DNA of 64,000 nt, from the NCBI RefSeq assembly GCF_000717175.1, contig NZ_JNYD01000008.1, positions 1 to 64,000 of the forward strand. The letters run 5' to 3'. Shown here piece by piece: positions 15,393-24,106 of the stretch (positions are counted from its first letter, which is position 1; each line of letters opens with the position of its first letter). The DNA is from Pseudonocardia autotrophica. GTDB taxonomy: Bacteria > Actinomycetota > Actinomycetes > Mycobacteriales > Pseudonocardiaceae. The notes beneath the pieces are model-generated. The model made no database searches and had not been told where the DNA came from. It worked only from the letters and a program-made list of their open reading frames with translations. The position numbers were made by a program, and so were the translations under genes.

Positions 15393-16624
15393 CGGCGCAT
15401 CGCGGGGTGCACGCGGCCGGCGACGGCGAGCCCGGCGTACCAGGCGAGCTGGGTGGCGGCGCGGCGCACGGTCTCGCCGCGGCGCGGGGGCCCGAACAGG
15501 CTGTCGGGCGACAGCCCGGACACGGCGGGATGGAACACCGAGTTCCCGACCCCCTTCGTCAGCATCAGGTCCGGCAGGCCGTCGCCCATGCGCCGGAGCT
15601 CGCGCGGGACCCCGTGGAAACTCCAGCACTCCGCGAACGGCGGCACGGGCCCGGGATAGTCGTGCACGAACTCGAGATCGAGCACCTTGAGACCCGCGTG
15701 AACGTCCCACATGAGGTTGTGGGGGGAGAGGTCGAGCACGAACTTGCCGCGCTCGTGCAGGTCGCGCGCGAACCGGGCGAGCCGGCGCACGACGTCCGGC
15801 CGCAGCTGGTGCATCTCCTTGACCCCGGACAGCGGCCGCACGAGGTGCCGGCCGACGTCCGTGTAGAACGGCGTGAGCAGCCAGTTGGGGCCGTGTTCGA
15901 GCAGCTCGGGCACCTCGGGCAGGTCCGCGAGCTCCAGGCGGGCCCGCAGCTCCCGCCGGAACGAGTCGAGCGCGCCCGGCCGGAAGATCTTGCACACCGA
16001 GCGGCCGTGCACCGGGTGGTCGACGAGCGCGACGCGCGCCCGGTAGCCGGGGGAGTCCGGCGCCAGCATCCGCACGAGCGGGAACGGCACCGAGCACGCC
16101 TCGATCAGCGCGGTGACCCGCGGGAGCAGCCGGGCCTGGACGCCGAGGTCGCCGAGGACCTCCAGGAAGTCCAGCGCCTGCTGCGGCCCGGTCGACACGT
16201 GCAGCGGCTCGTAGTGCTGCTGTGGGGGGAGCATGTGCAGCAGGCGGTGGGTGGTGTGCCCGCGGACCTCGGCGATGCGGTCGGCCATGCTCCGCACGCC
16301 CTGCACGACGCCGACGGGTGGCGCGACGTCGCAGGCGATCACGAAGGTGTGCGGGCCGCCGCCGGGCACCGGCCTGCCGTTCGGACCCCAGTCGGCGCCG
16401 GCCAGCCCGGTGCGGGCGGCGGCGCGCTGCGCGGCGTCGAGCTCGACCACGTCGAGGATCTCCAGGCCGCGCGCGATGCCGGCCACCGCCTCGTCGATCT
16501 GGTGCGCCGCGGCCTCGCGGACCACGAACACCACCAGCCCGCGCCAGGCCGGGATCTCGGCCGCGGGCCGGGCCGCGAGGCCCCTCGGCGGCGTGACCGC
16601 GTCGCGTGCGTCGTCGATCGTCAT
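15389..16624 (-). CDS. Kinase-like protein (lipopolysaccharide-kinase/APH-type fold)
   Basis: A 411-residue protein. The N-terminal 150 residues contain a HTTHRLLHMLPPQQHYEPLH segment of unknown role. The C-terminal half carries kinase-like elements: VCKIFRPGA (candidate ATP-binding Lys), FVLDLSPHNLMWD (catalytic-loop Asp and Asn) and LKVLDLEFVHDY (metal-binding Asp in a DxE version of DFG). Such kinases phosphorylate sugars or lipids in envelope biosynthesis. Coupling to a flippase by a 4-bp overlap supports an envelope role. ATG with a GGGGGG SD; a promoter is proposed at 16663-16692. Confidence 0.65.
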   Translation of the reverse strand: MTIDDARDAVTPPRGLAARPAAEIPAWRGLVVFVVREAAAHQIDEAVAGIARGLEILDVVELDAAQRAAARTGLAGADWGPNGRPVPGGGPHTFVIACDVAPPVGVVQGVRSMADRIAEVRGHTTHRLLHMLPPQQHYEPLHVSTGPQQALDFLEVLGDLGVQARLLPRVTALIEACSVPFPLVRMLAPDSPGYRARVALVDHPVHGRSVCKIFRPGALDSFRRELRARLELADLPEVPELLEHGPNWLLTPFYTDVGRHLVRPLSGVKEMHQLRPDVVRRLARFARDLHERGKFVLDLSPHNLMWDVHAGLKVLDLEFVHDYPGPVPPFAECWSFHGVPRELRRMGDGLPDLMLTKGVGNSVFHPAVSGLSPDSLFGPPRRGETVRRAATQLAWYAGLAVAGRVHPAMRR

Positions 16625-16662
16625 CGTCCCCCCATCGGCCCAACCGTCGGCCGGACGTGGCG

Positions 16663-16692
16663 AGCATACGGGTGAGGTGAACTCCGGGTGAA
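16663..16692 (-). promoter_or_regulatory. Candidate promoter of the kinase-flippase operon
   Basis: On the minus strand TTCACC (-35, 16687-16692), an 18-bp spacer and TATGCT (-10, 16663-16668). A second TTCACC lies 11 bases downstream of the first, which could be a repeated regulator word. It ends about 40 bases before the ATG. Confidence 0.45.
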
Positions 16693-16746
16693 AGAGCCCT
16701 GACCGAGCGTCGACGACCGCAGGTTCGGCCCGTGACCAGCGGATGA

Positions 16747-19700
16747 TCAGTAGACGTCGCGCACGTAACGCCCGTCGACGACCAGCTGCTTCACGTACGC
16801 CGCGGTGCGGTCGGCGTCCATCCCGCCGTGGGCCGCGACGACGTCGCGCAGCGCGAGGTCCACGTCCTTGGCCATCCGGCTGGCGTCGCCGCAGACGTAG
16901 AAGTGGGCGCCGTCGGCGAGCCACCGCCAGAGCTGCGCGCCGTGCTCGCGCATCCGGTCCTGCACGTAGACCTTGTGCCGCTGGTCGCGGGAGAAGGCGA
17001 CGTCGAGCCGGTCGAGCGTGCCGTCGGCCCGCATGGCCTCCAGCTCCTCGCGGTAGTAGAAGTCCGTGGCGCAGCGCTGCTCGCCGAAGAACAGCCAGTT
17101 CGGCGCGGTGTGCCCGCGGGCCCGCCGGTCCTCGAGGAACCCGACGAACGGGGCCACCCCGGTGCCCGGCCCCACCATGATCATGGGTGTGGCGGGGTCG
17201 GCCGGCGGCCGGAACCGGGGCGACGACTTCACCAGCACCGGCGTCGACCCCTCGCCCGCCGCGTCGGCGAGGAAGGTGGAGCACACCCCGCGCCGGGACC
17301 GGCCGCGCCGGCTGGTGAAGCGGACCACCGACACCGTCAGCGAGACGGCGTCGGGGCTGGTCAGCGGGCTGGAGGAGATCGAGTACTGGCGCGGCTGCAG
17401 CGCGGTCAGCGTGTCCGCCCACTCCTGCGCCGAGGCCCGGACCGGGAACTCGGTGAGGACGTCCGGGGCCTGCCGGTCCCACGTCCAGCGCGCCAGGTCG
17501 GTGCCGTGCCCGGCCCGCAGCAGCTCCTTGAGCACACGGTCGCCGGTCCGCTCGGCGACGAACCCGAGTAGCGCCGGGGAGATCCGGGTGATGTCCAGGT
17601 GCCGGCCCAGGGCCTCGGCGAACGCCATGTCCGTGCCGCGCACCGTGACCGCCTCGTCGGCGGGCAGGCCGGTCAGCTCGAGCCACTCCGCGACCAGGCC
17701 GGGGTGGTTGACCGGCCGCACGCTGAGCGCGTCCCCCGCCTCGTAGGAGAAGCCCGCGTCGCCGGCGAGGGTGAACCGGCGGATCTCCTTGGCCGAGCCG
17801 GGCAGGCTCAGCAGCCGGGCCTCGCGCAGGGTCGCGTCGACGGTCGCGGGCGAGGGTTCGCCCGTCGGCGCCGGGGCGTCGACGGGGCGGGTGGTGGCCG
17901 GGGCCCGGGTGCCGTCGTCGTCGCCGGTCAGCAGGCCCACGACCTGCTCGGTCCACGCCGCGGCCGCGGCCTCGAAGTCCGGGTCGCAGTCCACGCGGTC
18001 GAGCAGCCGGGTGCCGCCGAGCTCGCCGAGTCGCTCGTCGACCCGGCGGCCGTGCCCGCAGAACTCCGAGTAGCTGGGGTCGCCGAGCGCGAGCACCGCG
18101 AACCGGACGTCCTGCAGCGGCGGGCGGTCGGCGGCGAGGTCCTCCCAGAAGCCGGTTCCCACGTCCGGGGAGTCGCCGTCGCCGAACGTGCTCGTGACCA
18201 CGAGGAGGTCGGCGTCCGGGGGGAGGGCGTCCGGACAGGTGTCACCCATGCAGAGCAGCCGCGGATGCCGCCCGGCGGCGGTGAGTCGCGCGGCGACGGC
18301 GGAGGCCACGCCCTCGGCGTTGCCGGTCTGCGAGGCCCACAGGACGAGCAGGGGCCGGCCGTCCTCCCCAGTCTCCCCCGCGGTCTCCTCTGCCGGGCCG
18401 CCGGCAGCGAGCCGGGAGAAGGTCCCGGCCAGCATCCCGTTGATCCACGCGGCGGTCTCGGACCCCATCGGCGCACCGGAGGGCAGGACCGGCACGCCCG
18501 GCGCCCCGCCTCGTTCCACGCCGGCGAGGAAGCCCGCGAGGTAGCGCCGCTCCGCGCCCGTCAGCACCGGCGGGGTGAGGTCGAGCCCGAGCGCGGCCCC
18601 GACCCCTCGTGAGTGCGAATAGTCGCTATCACGACTATCGCCACTCACAGGGGCCCTCTCCAGCGATACCGCGCAGGCCTTGAGCTCGGGCTGCAGCGAA
18701 GCGGCGTCGACGGCGTCGTTGGTCACCGCGTTGACCGCGAGGTACTCGCCGAACAGGTCGCTCCAGTGGAACGGCGCCCAGCAGGTGCCCGGTCGCATCC
18801 GGTCGGTGACCACTGCCGGCAGCACCGCGCGTCCGCGCCGCGAGGCCACGGCGACCCGGTCCCCGTCGGCGATGCCCGCGGCCGCGGCGTCGACCGGGTT
18901 GATCTCGACGAACGGGCCGGGGTTGAGCTTGTTCAGTGCCGCGACCTTGCCGGTCTTGGTCAACGTGTGCCACTGGTGCTGCACCCGGCCGGTGGTGAGG
19001 ACGAGCGGGAAGTCGTCGTCGGGCAGCTCGGCCTGCGGCATGTGCGGGCGGGGGAGGAACTGCGCCCGGCCCGACGGCGTGGCGAAGGAGAGCCGCCCGT
19101 TCTCCGGCCGCCGCCGCTGGCTGACCCCGTCGTTGAGGTAGCGGACCGGGTTGCGGTCCGGCCCGTCCGGCGCGGCGGGCCACTGGACGGGTGTCGCGCG
19201 CAGCCGCTCGTAGGTCACGCCCCGGACGTCGTACCCGGTGGCGGGGTTCCAGGCTTGCTTGAGCTCGTCGAACACCTCCTCGGCCGACGAGTAGGTGAAG
19301 TGCTCGGCGTACCCCATCTCGCAGGCGACCCGCGCGATGATCTGCCAGTCCGGCAGCGCCTCGCCCGGCGGCGTGACCGCGGGCCGCAGCAGCGTCATGT
19401 TCCGCTCGGAGTTGATCATCACGCCCTCGACCTCGGCCCACATGGCCGCCGGGAGCACGACGTCGGCGTAGGGGTTGGTCTCGGTGGCCTCGAAGACGTC
19501 CTGGGTCACCACGAAGTCGCAGCGCTCGAGCGCGTCGATCACCACGCCGCGGTTGGCCACGCTCGCGACGGGGTTCGTGCACACGATCCAGCAGGCCTTG
19601 ATCTCGCCCTCGGCCATCCGCGCGAACATGTCGATCGTGCCGGTGCCGACGTCGGCGCGGATCGTCCCCTCGGGCACCGCCCACAGCTCCTCGACGAACC

Positions 19701-20817
19701 GGCGGTCGTCGGCCGACAGCACGGCGCGCTGGCCCGGCAGGCCGGGGCCCATGTAGCCCATCTCGCGCCCACCCATGGCGTTGGGCTGGCCGGTGAGCGA
19801 GAACGGCCCGGAGCCCGTCCGGCAGATCGCGCCGGTGGCCAGGTGCAGGTTGACCAGGGCGTTCGTGTTCCAGGTGCCGTGGGTGCTCTGGTTGAGCCCC
19901 ATGGTCCAGCAGCTCGTCCAGTTCGCGGCGCCGCCGATCAGCCGGGCCGCCTCGCGCAGGTCCGCCTCGGGCACACCGGTGATCGCGGAGACGGCGTCCG
20001 GGGCGTAGTCGGCGAGGAACTCCGGCATCGCCTCCCAGCCCTCGGTGAACTCGGCGACGAACTCCTCGTCGACCGCGCCCTGCTCGACGAGCAGGTGCAG
20101 CAGACCGTTGAGCAGCGCGAGGTCGGTGCCCGGCTCGACCTGCAGGAACAGGTCGGCCTTCGCCGCCGTGGCCGTCCGGCGGGGGTCGACGACGATCAGC
20201 TTCGCGCCCTGCTTGACCCGGTCCATCACGCGGAGGAAGAGGATCGGGTGGCAGTCGGCCATGTTCGCGCCGATCACCAGGAAGACGTCGGCATGGTCGA
20301 GGTCGGCGTAGGAGCCGGGCGGGCCGTCCGAGCCGAGCGACTGCTTGTAGCCGGTGCCGGCGCTGGCCATGCAGAGCCGCGAGTTCGACTCGATCCACCT
20401 CGTGCGCCAGAAGCCCTTGGCGAGCTTCGTGGCGAGGTACTGGGCCTCGAGCGTCATCTGGCCGGAGACGTAGAGCGACAGCGCGTCCGGCCCGTGCTCG
20501 TCGAGGATCTCCCGCAGCCGGCGGGCGGTCTCGCTGATAGCGGCGTCGACCGGGGCGGGCTCGGCCTCGGCGCCGCGCCCGGGCCGGCGCAGGGCGGTGC
20601 CCAGCCGGCCGTCGGCGACGAGCATCTCGGCGCTGTGCGCGCCCTTCGTGCACAGCCGCCCGACGTTGGCGGGGTGCTCGGCGTCGCCGCGGACCTTGCG
20701 GATCCGGGTGGCCCCGTCCGGGCCGGGTTCGAGGTCCAGCACCATGCCGCAGCCGACGCCGCAGTAGGAGCAGACCGTCCGAACGCTGGTGAGCGGGCCG
20801 GGGTCCGGTGTGCCCAC
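16747..20817 (-). CDS. nasC: Assimilatory nitrate reductase fused to a flavoprotein reductase
   Basis: A 1356-residue fusion. Residues 1 to about 720 are a molybdopterin (bis-MGD) nitrate reductase; Cys16, Cys19, Cys23 and Cys56 form the N-terminal 4Fe-4S motif, followed by SNSRLCMASA and SLTGQPNAMGGREMGY blocks. From about 740 the protein is CysJ-like: a helical AERRYLAGFLAG segment, a flavodoxin domain (SQTGNAEG near 815, TSTFGDGDSPD), an FAD domain (RQYSISSSP) and an NADPH domain (VGPGTGVAPFVGFL). It should reduce nitrate to nitrite with NADPH directly. This bifunctional architecture is known in actinobacteria. Residues about 724-737 are encoded by a 40-bp dispersed palindrome. GTG start. 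Confidence 0.93.
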   Translation of the reverse strand: MGTPDPGPLTSVRTVCSYCGVGCGMVLDLEPGPDGATRIRKVRGDAEHPANVGRLCTKGAHSAEMLVADGRLGTALRRPGRGAEAEPAPVDAAISETARRLREILDEHGPDALSLYVSGQMTLEAQYLATKLAKGFWRTRWIESNSRLCMASAGTGYKQSLGSDGPPGSYADLDHADVFLVIGANMADCHPILFLRVMDRVKQGAKLIVVDPRRTATAAKADLFLQVEPGTDLALLNGLLHLLVEQGAVDEEFVAEFTEGWEAMPEFLADYAPDAVSAITGVPEADLREAARLIGGAANWTSCWTMGLNQSTHGTWNTNALVNLHLATGAICRTGSGPFSLTGQPNAMGGREMGYMGPGLPGQRAVLSADDRRFVEELWAVPEGTIRADVGTGTIDMFARMAEGEIKACWIVCTNPVASVANRGVVIDALERCDFVVTQDVFEATETNPYADVVLPAAMWAEVEGVMINSERNMTLLRPAVTPPGEALPDWQIIARVACEMGYAEHFTYSSAEEVFDELKQAWNPATGYDVRGVTYERLRATPVQWPAAPDGPDRNPVRYLNDGVSQRRRPENGRLSFATPSGRAQFLPRPHMPQAELPDDDFPLVLTTGRVQHQWHTLTKTGKVAALNKLNPGPFVEINPVDAAAAGIADGDRVAVASRRGRAVLPAVVTDRMRPGTCWAPFHWSDLFGEYLAVNAVTNDAVDAASLQPELKACAVSLERAPVSGDSRDSDYSHSRGVGAALGLDLTPPVLTGAERRYLAGFLAGVERGGAPGVPVLPSGAPMGSETAAWINGMLAGTFSRLAAGGPAEETAGETGEDGRPLLVLWASQTGNAEGVASAVAARLTAAGRHPRLLCMGDTCPDALPPDADLLVVTSTFGDGDSPDVGTGFWEDLAADRPPLQDVRFAVLALGDPSYSEFCGHGRRVDERLGELGGTRLLDRVDCDPDFEAAAAAWTEQVVGLLTGDDDGTRAPATTRPVDAPAPTGEPSPATVDATLREARLLSLPGSAKEIRRFTLAGDAGFSYEAGDALSVRPVNHPGLVAEWLELTGLPADEAVTVRGTDMAFAEALGRHLDITRISPALLGFVAERTGDRVLKELLRAGHGTDLARWTWDRQAPDVLTEFPVRASAQEWADTLTALQPRQYSISSSPLTSPDAVSLTVSVVRFTSRRGRSRRGVCSTFLADAAGEGSTPVLVKSSPRFRPPADPATPMIMVGPGTGVAPFVGFLEDRRARGHTAPNWLFFGEQRCATDFYYREELEAMRADGTLDRLDVAFSRDQRHKVYVQDRMREHGAQLWRWLADGAHFYVCGDASRMAKDVDLALRDVVAAHGGMDADRTAAYVKQLVVDGRYVRDVY
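18609..18648. repeat. 40-bp dispersed palindrome, copy 3, inside the nitrate reductase fusion
   Basis: Same length and arms as copies 1 and 2, with two arm mismatches; on the minus strand it is preceded by the same CCCCT. It is read in frame as a hydrophilic linker peptide (SGDSRDSDYSHSR) exactly between the nitrate reductase and CysJ-like parts. In copies 1 and 4 the corresponding outer bases form a stop codon. Confidence 0.85.
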
Positions 20818-20975
20818 GCCTGAAGTCCTCCGTGCCGTCGCGCTGCTGACCTGCGCGGGTTCTCGTCACCCGCCCGGACGACGCTAGGAACGGGGGATTG
20901 CCGTCAGGTCAGCGCAATCGGTCCGCCGTGTCACATCCCGCTCACCACGGCCGGCGTGCCGGTGTGCGGCGCAGG

Positions 20976-22625
20976 TCAGGACGTGGGCTGGGTCACCCGC
21001 ACCGCGAGGACCGCGGCGAGCCCGGTGACGTCCAGGGCGCGGGCCGGGGCGCTGCCCGCCGCGACCACCACGGCGAGGTCCGGCCGCAGCGCGACGGCCT
21101 CGCTGAGCAGGGCGATCCCCGCGCTGCTGAGGTACGGCACCCCCGCGAGGTCGACGACGAGCGGAGCCTCCCCGGAGCGCGCGGCGGGCAGCAGGGCGCG
21201 GGCGACCGGCTCGCGCCCGGCGAGGTCGACGTCGCCGGTCACGACGAGGACCTGCGCGCCGCCGGGCCCCGTGCGCCACGTCACAGCGGCGGGGACGGAG
21301 GCGACGGGGCGGTGCGGGAGCGTGCCGGCGGGCGCCGGCGGCGCGGTGCCGGGCGGCACCCGGAACGCCACGCGCGTGCCGGTCCCGCCACGCTCGATCT
21401 CCAGCTCCTCGCCGAGCTCGCGCATCACCCGCAGGCCGTGCCCGCGGTAGCCGGAGTCCGCGGGGACGGGGCGCCAGCGGCCGGCGTCGGCCACGGCGAC
21501 CTCGACGGCGCCGTCGCCCGCCCGCGCCAGCGACCAGGTGAAGTCGCCGCCGCCCTCGGGATAGGCGTGCTCGACGGCGTTGGCCGCGGCCTCGCCGAGG
21601 GTGAGCTGGACGTCGTCGGCGGCCTCCGGCAGCACCCCGGCCTCGACCAGCCACGCGGCGGCGGCGCGGCGCATCCCCCGCAGGCTGGTGGGGTCGGCCG
21701 GCAGGGTGGCGGACAGCGGGGCCGGCACGGTCCGGACGACGAGGAGGGCGACGTCGTCCGCCGGGGCGTACCCGCGGAGCACCCCGGCGACGACCTGCTC
21801 GGTCAGCGCACCGGGATCAAGGTCCGCGTGCTCGCGCACGGTCGCGGCGAGCCGGTCCAGCCCGGCGTCGAGCACCTCGTCGCGGGTCTCGACCAACCCG
21901 TCCGTGTAGAGGACGAGCGAGGTCACGGGGCCGAGGACCTCGGCGCCCTCCGGCCGCGGCGAGCGGGCGGACGCGCCCAGGACCGTGCCTGCGCCGCCGG
22001 CGAGGAACCGGGTGCCCTCCTCGTCGAGCAGCAGGACGGGCGGGTGCCCGGCCGAGGACCAGCGCAGCTCGCCGCTCGACCAGTCGTAGGTCAGGCAGGC
22101 GCAGCTGCTGCCGGCCGACCCGGGGACGTGCGCGGCGAAGCGGTCGAGCCGCTCCAGCGCGGCGGCGGGGGAGCGGCCGTCGAGCAGGTGCCCGGCGAGC
22201 GCGCTGCGCAGCTGCCCCATGACCGCGGCGGCCGCGGGCCCGTGCCCGACGACGTCGCCGATCACCAGGGCGACCCGCGTCCCGTCGAGGGGGAGCAGGT
22301 CGTACCAGTCGCCGCCGGCGTGCGCGTCCTCCGCCGACGGCGTGTACCGCGCCGAGGCGGCGAGCCGGGCGAGGGCGGGCAGTTCACGGGGCAGGAGGCT
22401 GCGCTGGAGCACGGTTGCGATCTCGCGTTCGGCCTCCAGCAGCCGCGCCCGGTGCAGTGCCTGGGCGCACTGGTCGGCGAGCGACTCGGCCGTCGCGCGC
22501 TCGGTGGGGCTGGGCACCCGGCCCTGCGGCAGCGCGACCGTGAGCAGGTCGGTCCCGCCGTCCGCGGCGCGCAGGGGCAGGCAGCCGAGCGAGCCGTATC
22601 CCCGCTGCGCCAGGGCGTCGTGCAC
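20976..22625 (-). CDS. SpoIIE-type phosphatase/anti-sigma/STAS protein, C-terminal part of an interrupted gene
   Basis: A 549-residue product from the first in-frame GTG. Order: the rest of a GAF domain, a PP2C/SpoIIE phosphatase (AGGDWYDLLPLDG, GDVVGHGPAAAAVMGQLR, YTDGLVETRDE, ADDVALLVVR), an HATPase_c anti-sigma kinase-like domain (GEAAANAVEHAY, GHGLRVMRELG) and a STAS domain (VVDLAGVPYLSSAGIALL). This is a complete output module for partner-switching control of a stress sigma factor. The GTG at 22625 lacks a ribosome site, and the frame stays open back to a TGA at 22770-22772, continuing the neighbouring protein. Best read as the 3' part of one gene split by a nonsense codon. Confidence 0.85.
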   Translation of the reverse strand: MHDALAQRGYGSLGCLPLRAADGGTDLLTVALPQGRVPSPTERATAESLADQCAQALHRARLLEAEREIATVLQRSLLPRELPALARLAASARYTPSAEDAHAGGDWYDLLPLDGTRVALVIGDVVGHGPAAAAVMGQLRSALAGHLLDGRSPAAALERLDRFAAHVPGSAGSSCACLTYDWSSGELRWSSAGHPPVLLLDEEGTRFLAGGAGTVLGASARSPRPEGAEVLGPVTSLVLYTDGLVETRDEVLDAGLDRLAATVREHADLDPGALTEQVVAGVLRGYAPADDVALLVVRTVPAPLSATLPADPTSLRGMRRAAAAWLVEAGVLPEAADDVQLTLGEAAANAVEHAYPEGGGDFTWSLARAGDGAVEVAVADAGRWRPVPADSGYRGHGLRVMRELGEELEIERGGTGTRVAFRVPPGTAPPAPAGTLPHRPVASVPAAVTWRTGPGGAQVLVVTGDVDLAGREPVARALLPAARSGEAPLVVDLAGVPYLSSAGIALLSEAVALRPDLAVVVAAGSAPARALDVTGLAAVLAVRVTQPTS

Positions 22626-22769
22626 CCGGGCGTGCCGGCCGGCCCAGCCGAAGCCGGCCGCGTCGTCCGTCCCCTCCTCGAGCAGCCAGAGCGTCGCCCC
22701 GCGCAGGCCCGCGAGCAGCCCGTCGGGCCGTGCCGTCAGCGCCCCACCGCCCGCCAGCCGGTCGTCCGT

Positions 22770-23864
22770 TCACCCGGCGACGGCGATGCTGCGCAGCCCC
22801 TCGTCGCCCGCGGGCTCCCACACGGCCACCCCGCACGGGCCCAGCAGCTCGCGGACCTGCTCGAGGGCGACCTCCGCGACCCGGGCCGGCGTCGCGGCGG
22901 CGGACAGCGCGGCGGTGGCCCGTTGCAGCAGCCCGAGCTGGCGGTTGGCCTCCTGCTCCCGGCGCAGCAGGTGCTCCCGCTCGGCCTCGGCGCGCCGCCG
23001 CTCGGTGATGTCGCGGCCGATCGCCTGCAGCCGCTCGCCGGCGAACCGCATGGACAGCTCGACCGGGACGGTGCCGCCGTCGCGCCGGCGCAGCTCCCAC
23101 ACCTCGGTGAGGGGCTCGCCACCCCGCAGCGCGGCGAGCAGCTGCTGGAGCCGGCCCACGTCGTCCGGCCGCACCACGTCGGCGATCGAGAGCCGGAGGT
23201 GCTCCTCGCGGGTGTGGCCGAGCATCGCGCAGGCAGCCGGGTTGACGTCGATGTAGCGCCCGTCGGCGTCGGCGAGCCAGATCCCGTCCGTGGCGCGCTC
23301 GGCCAGCAGCCGGTACCGCTCCTCGCCCTCCCGCACCGCGGCGTGCGCGTGGGCCCGCTGCAGGGACTCCCAGCAGCGCGCCACGACGGCGTCGAGCAGG
23401 GCGACGTCGTCGGGGGTCCAGCGCCGGGGCGTCGCGTGGTGCACGGCCATCGCGGCGACGAACCGCCCGCCCTTGTGCAGCGGCGTGCAGATCACGGCCG
23501 CGATCCCGGTGCGGTGGTAGATCTCCCGCTGCGCGGGGAGCACCCGGGGATCGGTCTCGGCGTCGTCGAGCACGTAGGGCACGCCCTCGCGCATGCAGCG
23601 CAGGGTGTCGGCGCTGAACTCCGACATCGCCATCCGGCCGGTCAGCGGCGGCAGCCCGCGGGCGTAACTGCCCGTCATCGTGAAATGGTCCTCGTCCGCC
23701 TCGGCCTCGGCGTAGGCGCACCGGTCGACCTGCATGTGCTCGCCCAGCATCCGCGCGACCACCCGCATGATCTCCTCGGGGTCCTCGAGCGGCTGCAGCG
23801 CACGTTCGAGCCCGGCCGTGAAGCGGGGATCCGCGGCACCGGGGGCCGCGGGGGAGTCGAGCAC
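22770..23864 (-). CDS. GAF-PAS-GAF sensor, N-terminal part of an interrupted gene
   Basis: Residues 1-150 form a GAF domain (MQVDRCAYAEAE, PYVLDDAETDP, VAAMAVHH), residues about 165-280 a PAS domain (ATDGIWLADADGRYIDVNPA, IGRDITERRRAEAERE), then the start of a second GAF domain that stops at GLRSIAVAG. The same frame, after one TGA, runs on with TDDRLAGGGALTARPDG and the missing half of that GAF domain, so the stop cuts a domain in two. The GTG start at 23864 has TACGAT six bases upstream, fitting a leaderless transcript. Together with 20976-22625 this was one sensor-phosphatase of about 960 residues. Confidence 0.82.
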   Translation of the reverse strand: MLDSPAAPGAADPRFTAGLERALQPLEDPEEIMRVVARMLGEHMQVDRCAYAEAEADEDHFTMTGSYARGLPPLTGRMAMSEFSADTLRCMREGVPYVLDDAETDPRVLPAQREIYHRTGIAAVICTPLHKGGRFVAAMAVHHATPRRWTPDDVALLDAVVARCWESLQRAHAHAAVREGEERYRLLAERATDGIWLADADGRYIDVNPAACAMLGHTREEHLRLSIADVVRPDDVGRLQQLLAALRGGEPLTEVWELRRRDGGTVPVELSMRFAGERLQAIGRDITERRRAEAEREHLLRREQEANRQLGLLQRATAALSAAATPARVAEVALEQVRELLGPCGVAVWEPAGDEGLRSIAVAG

Positions 23865-23977
23865 CGGAGGATCGTAGCCACCCGGGCCCGGGGTCGCAGG
23901 GCGTTCGGTGCCGAAGCCGCTGGTCAGGGCCTGACGGGACCCCGGAGACACGAAAAGCGGCCGAAGCCGCTTCGTCG

Positions 23978-24049
23978 TGCCCCCGGCAGGATTCGAACCT
24001 GCGCTCCCGCCTCCGGAGGGCGGTGCTCTATCCCCTGAGCTACGGGGGC
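23978..24049 (-). tRNA. tRNA-Arg (anticodon CCG)
   Basis: A full cloverleaf reads on the minus strand: acceptor stem GCCCCCG/CGGGGGC, D-arm GCTC..GAGC, anticodon stem CCGCC/GGCGG with loop CTCCGGA (anticodon at 24014-24016) and T-loop TTCGAAT closed by GCAGG/CCTGC. CCA is not encoded. CCG reads the CGG arginine codon, common in this G+C-rich genome. The next minus-strand gene starts about 114 bp downstream. Confidence 0.97.
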
Positions 24050-24106
24050 GACTCCCGCTCGCCGCGTTCCCGCGGCGTGCAGGAGAAACCCTACAACACC
24101 CCCGGA

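Noticed and set aside
20818..20975. GlnR box before the nitrate reductase gene
   Set aside because: GTGAC-like words and a GATTGC/GCAATC inverted repeat (20896-20919) are present, but the spaced GlnR pattern is not convincing.
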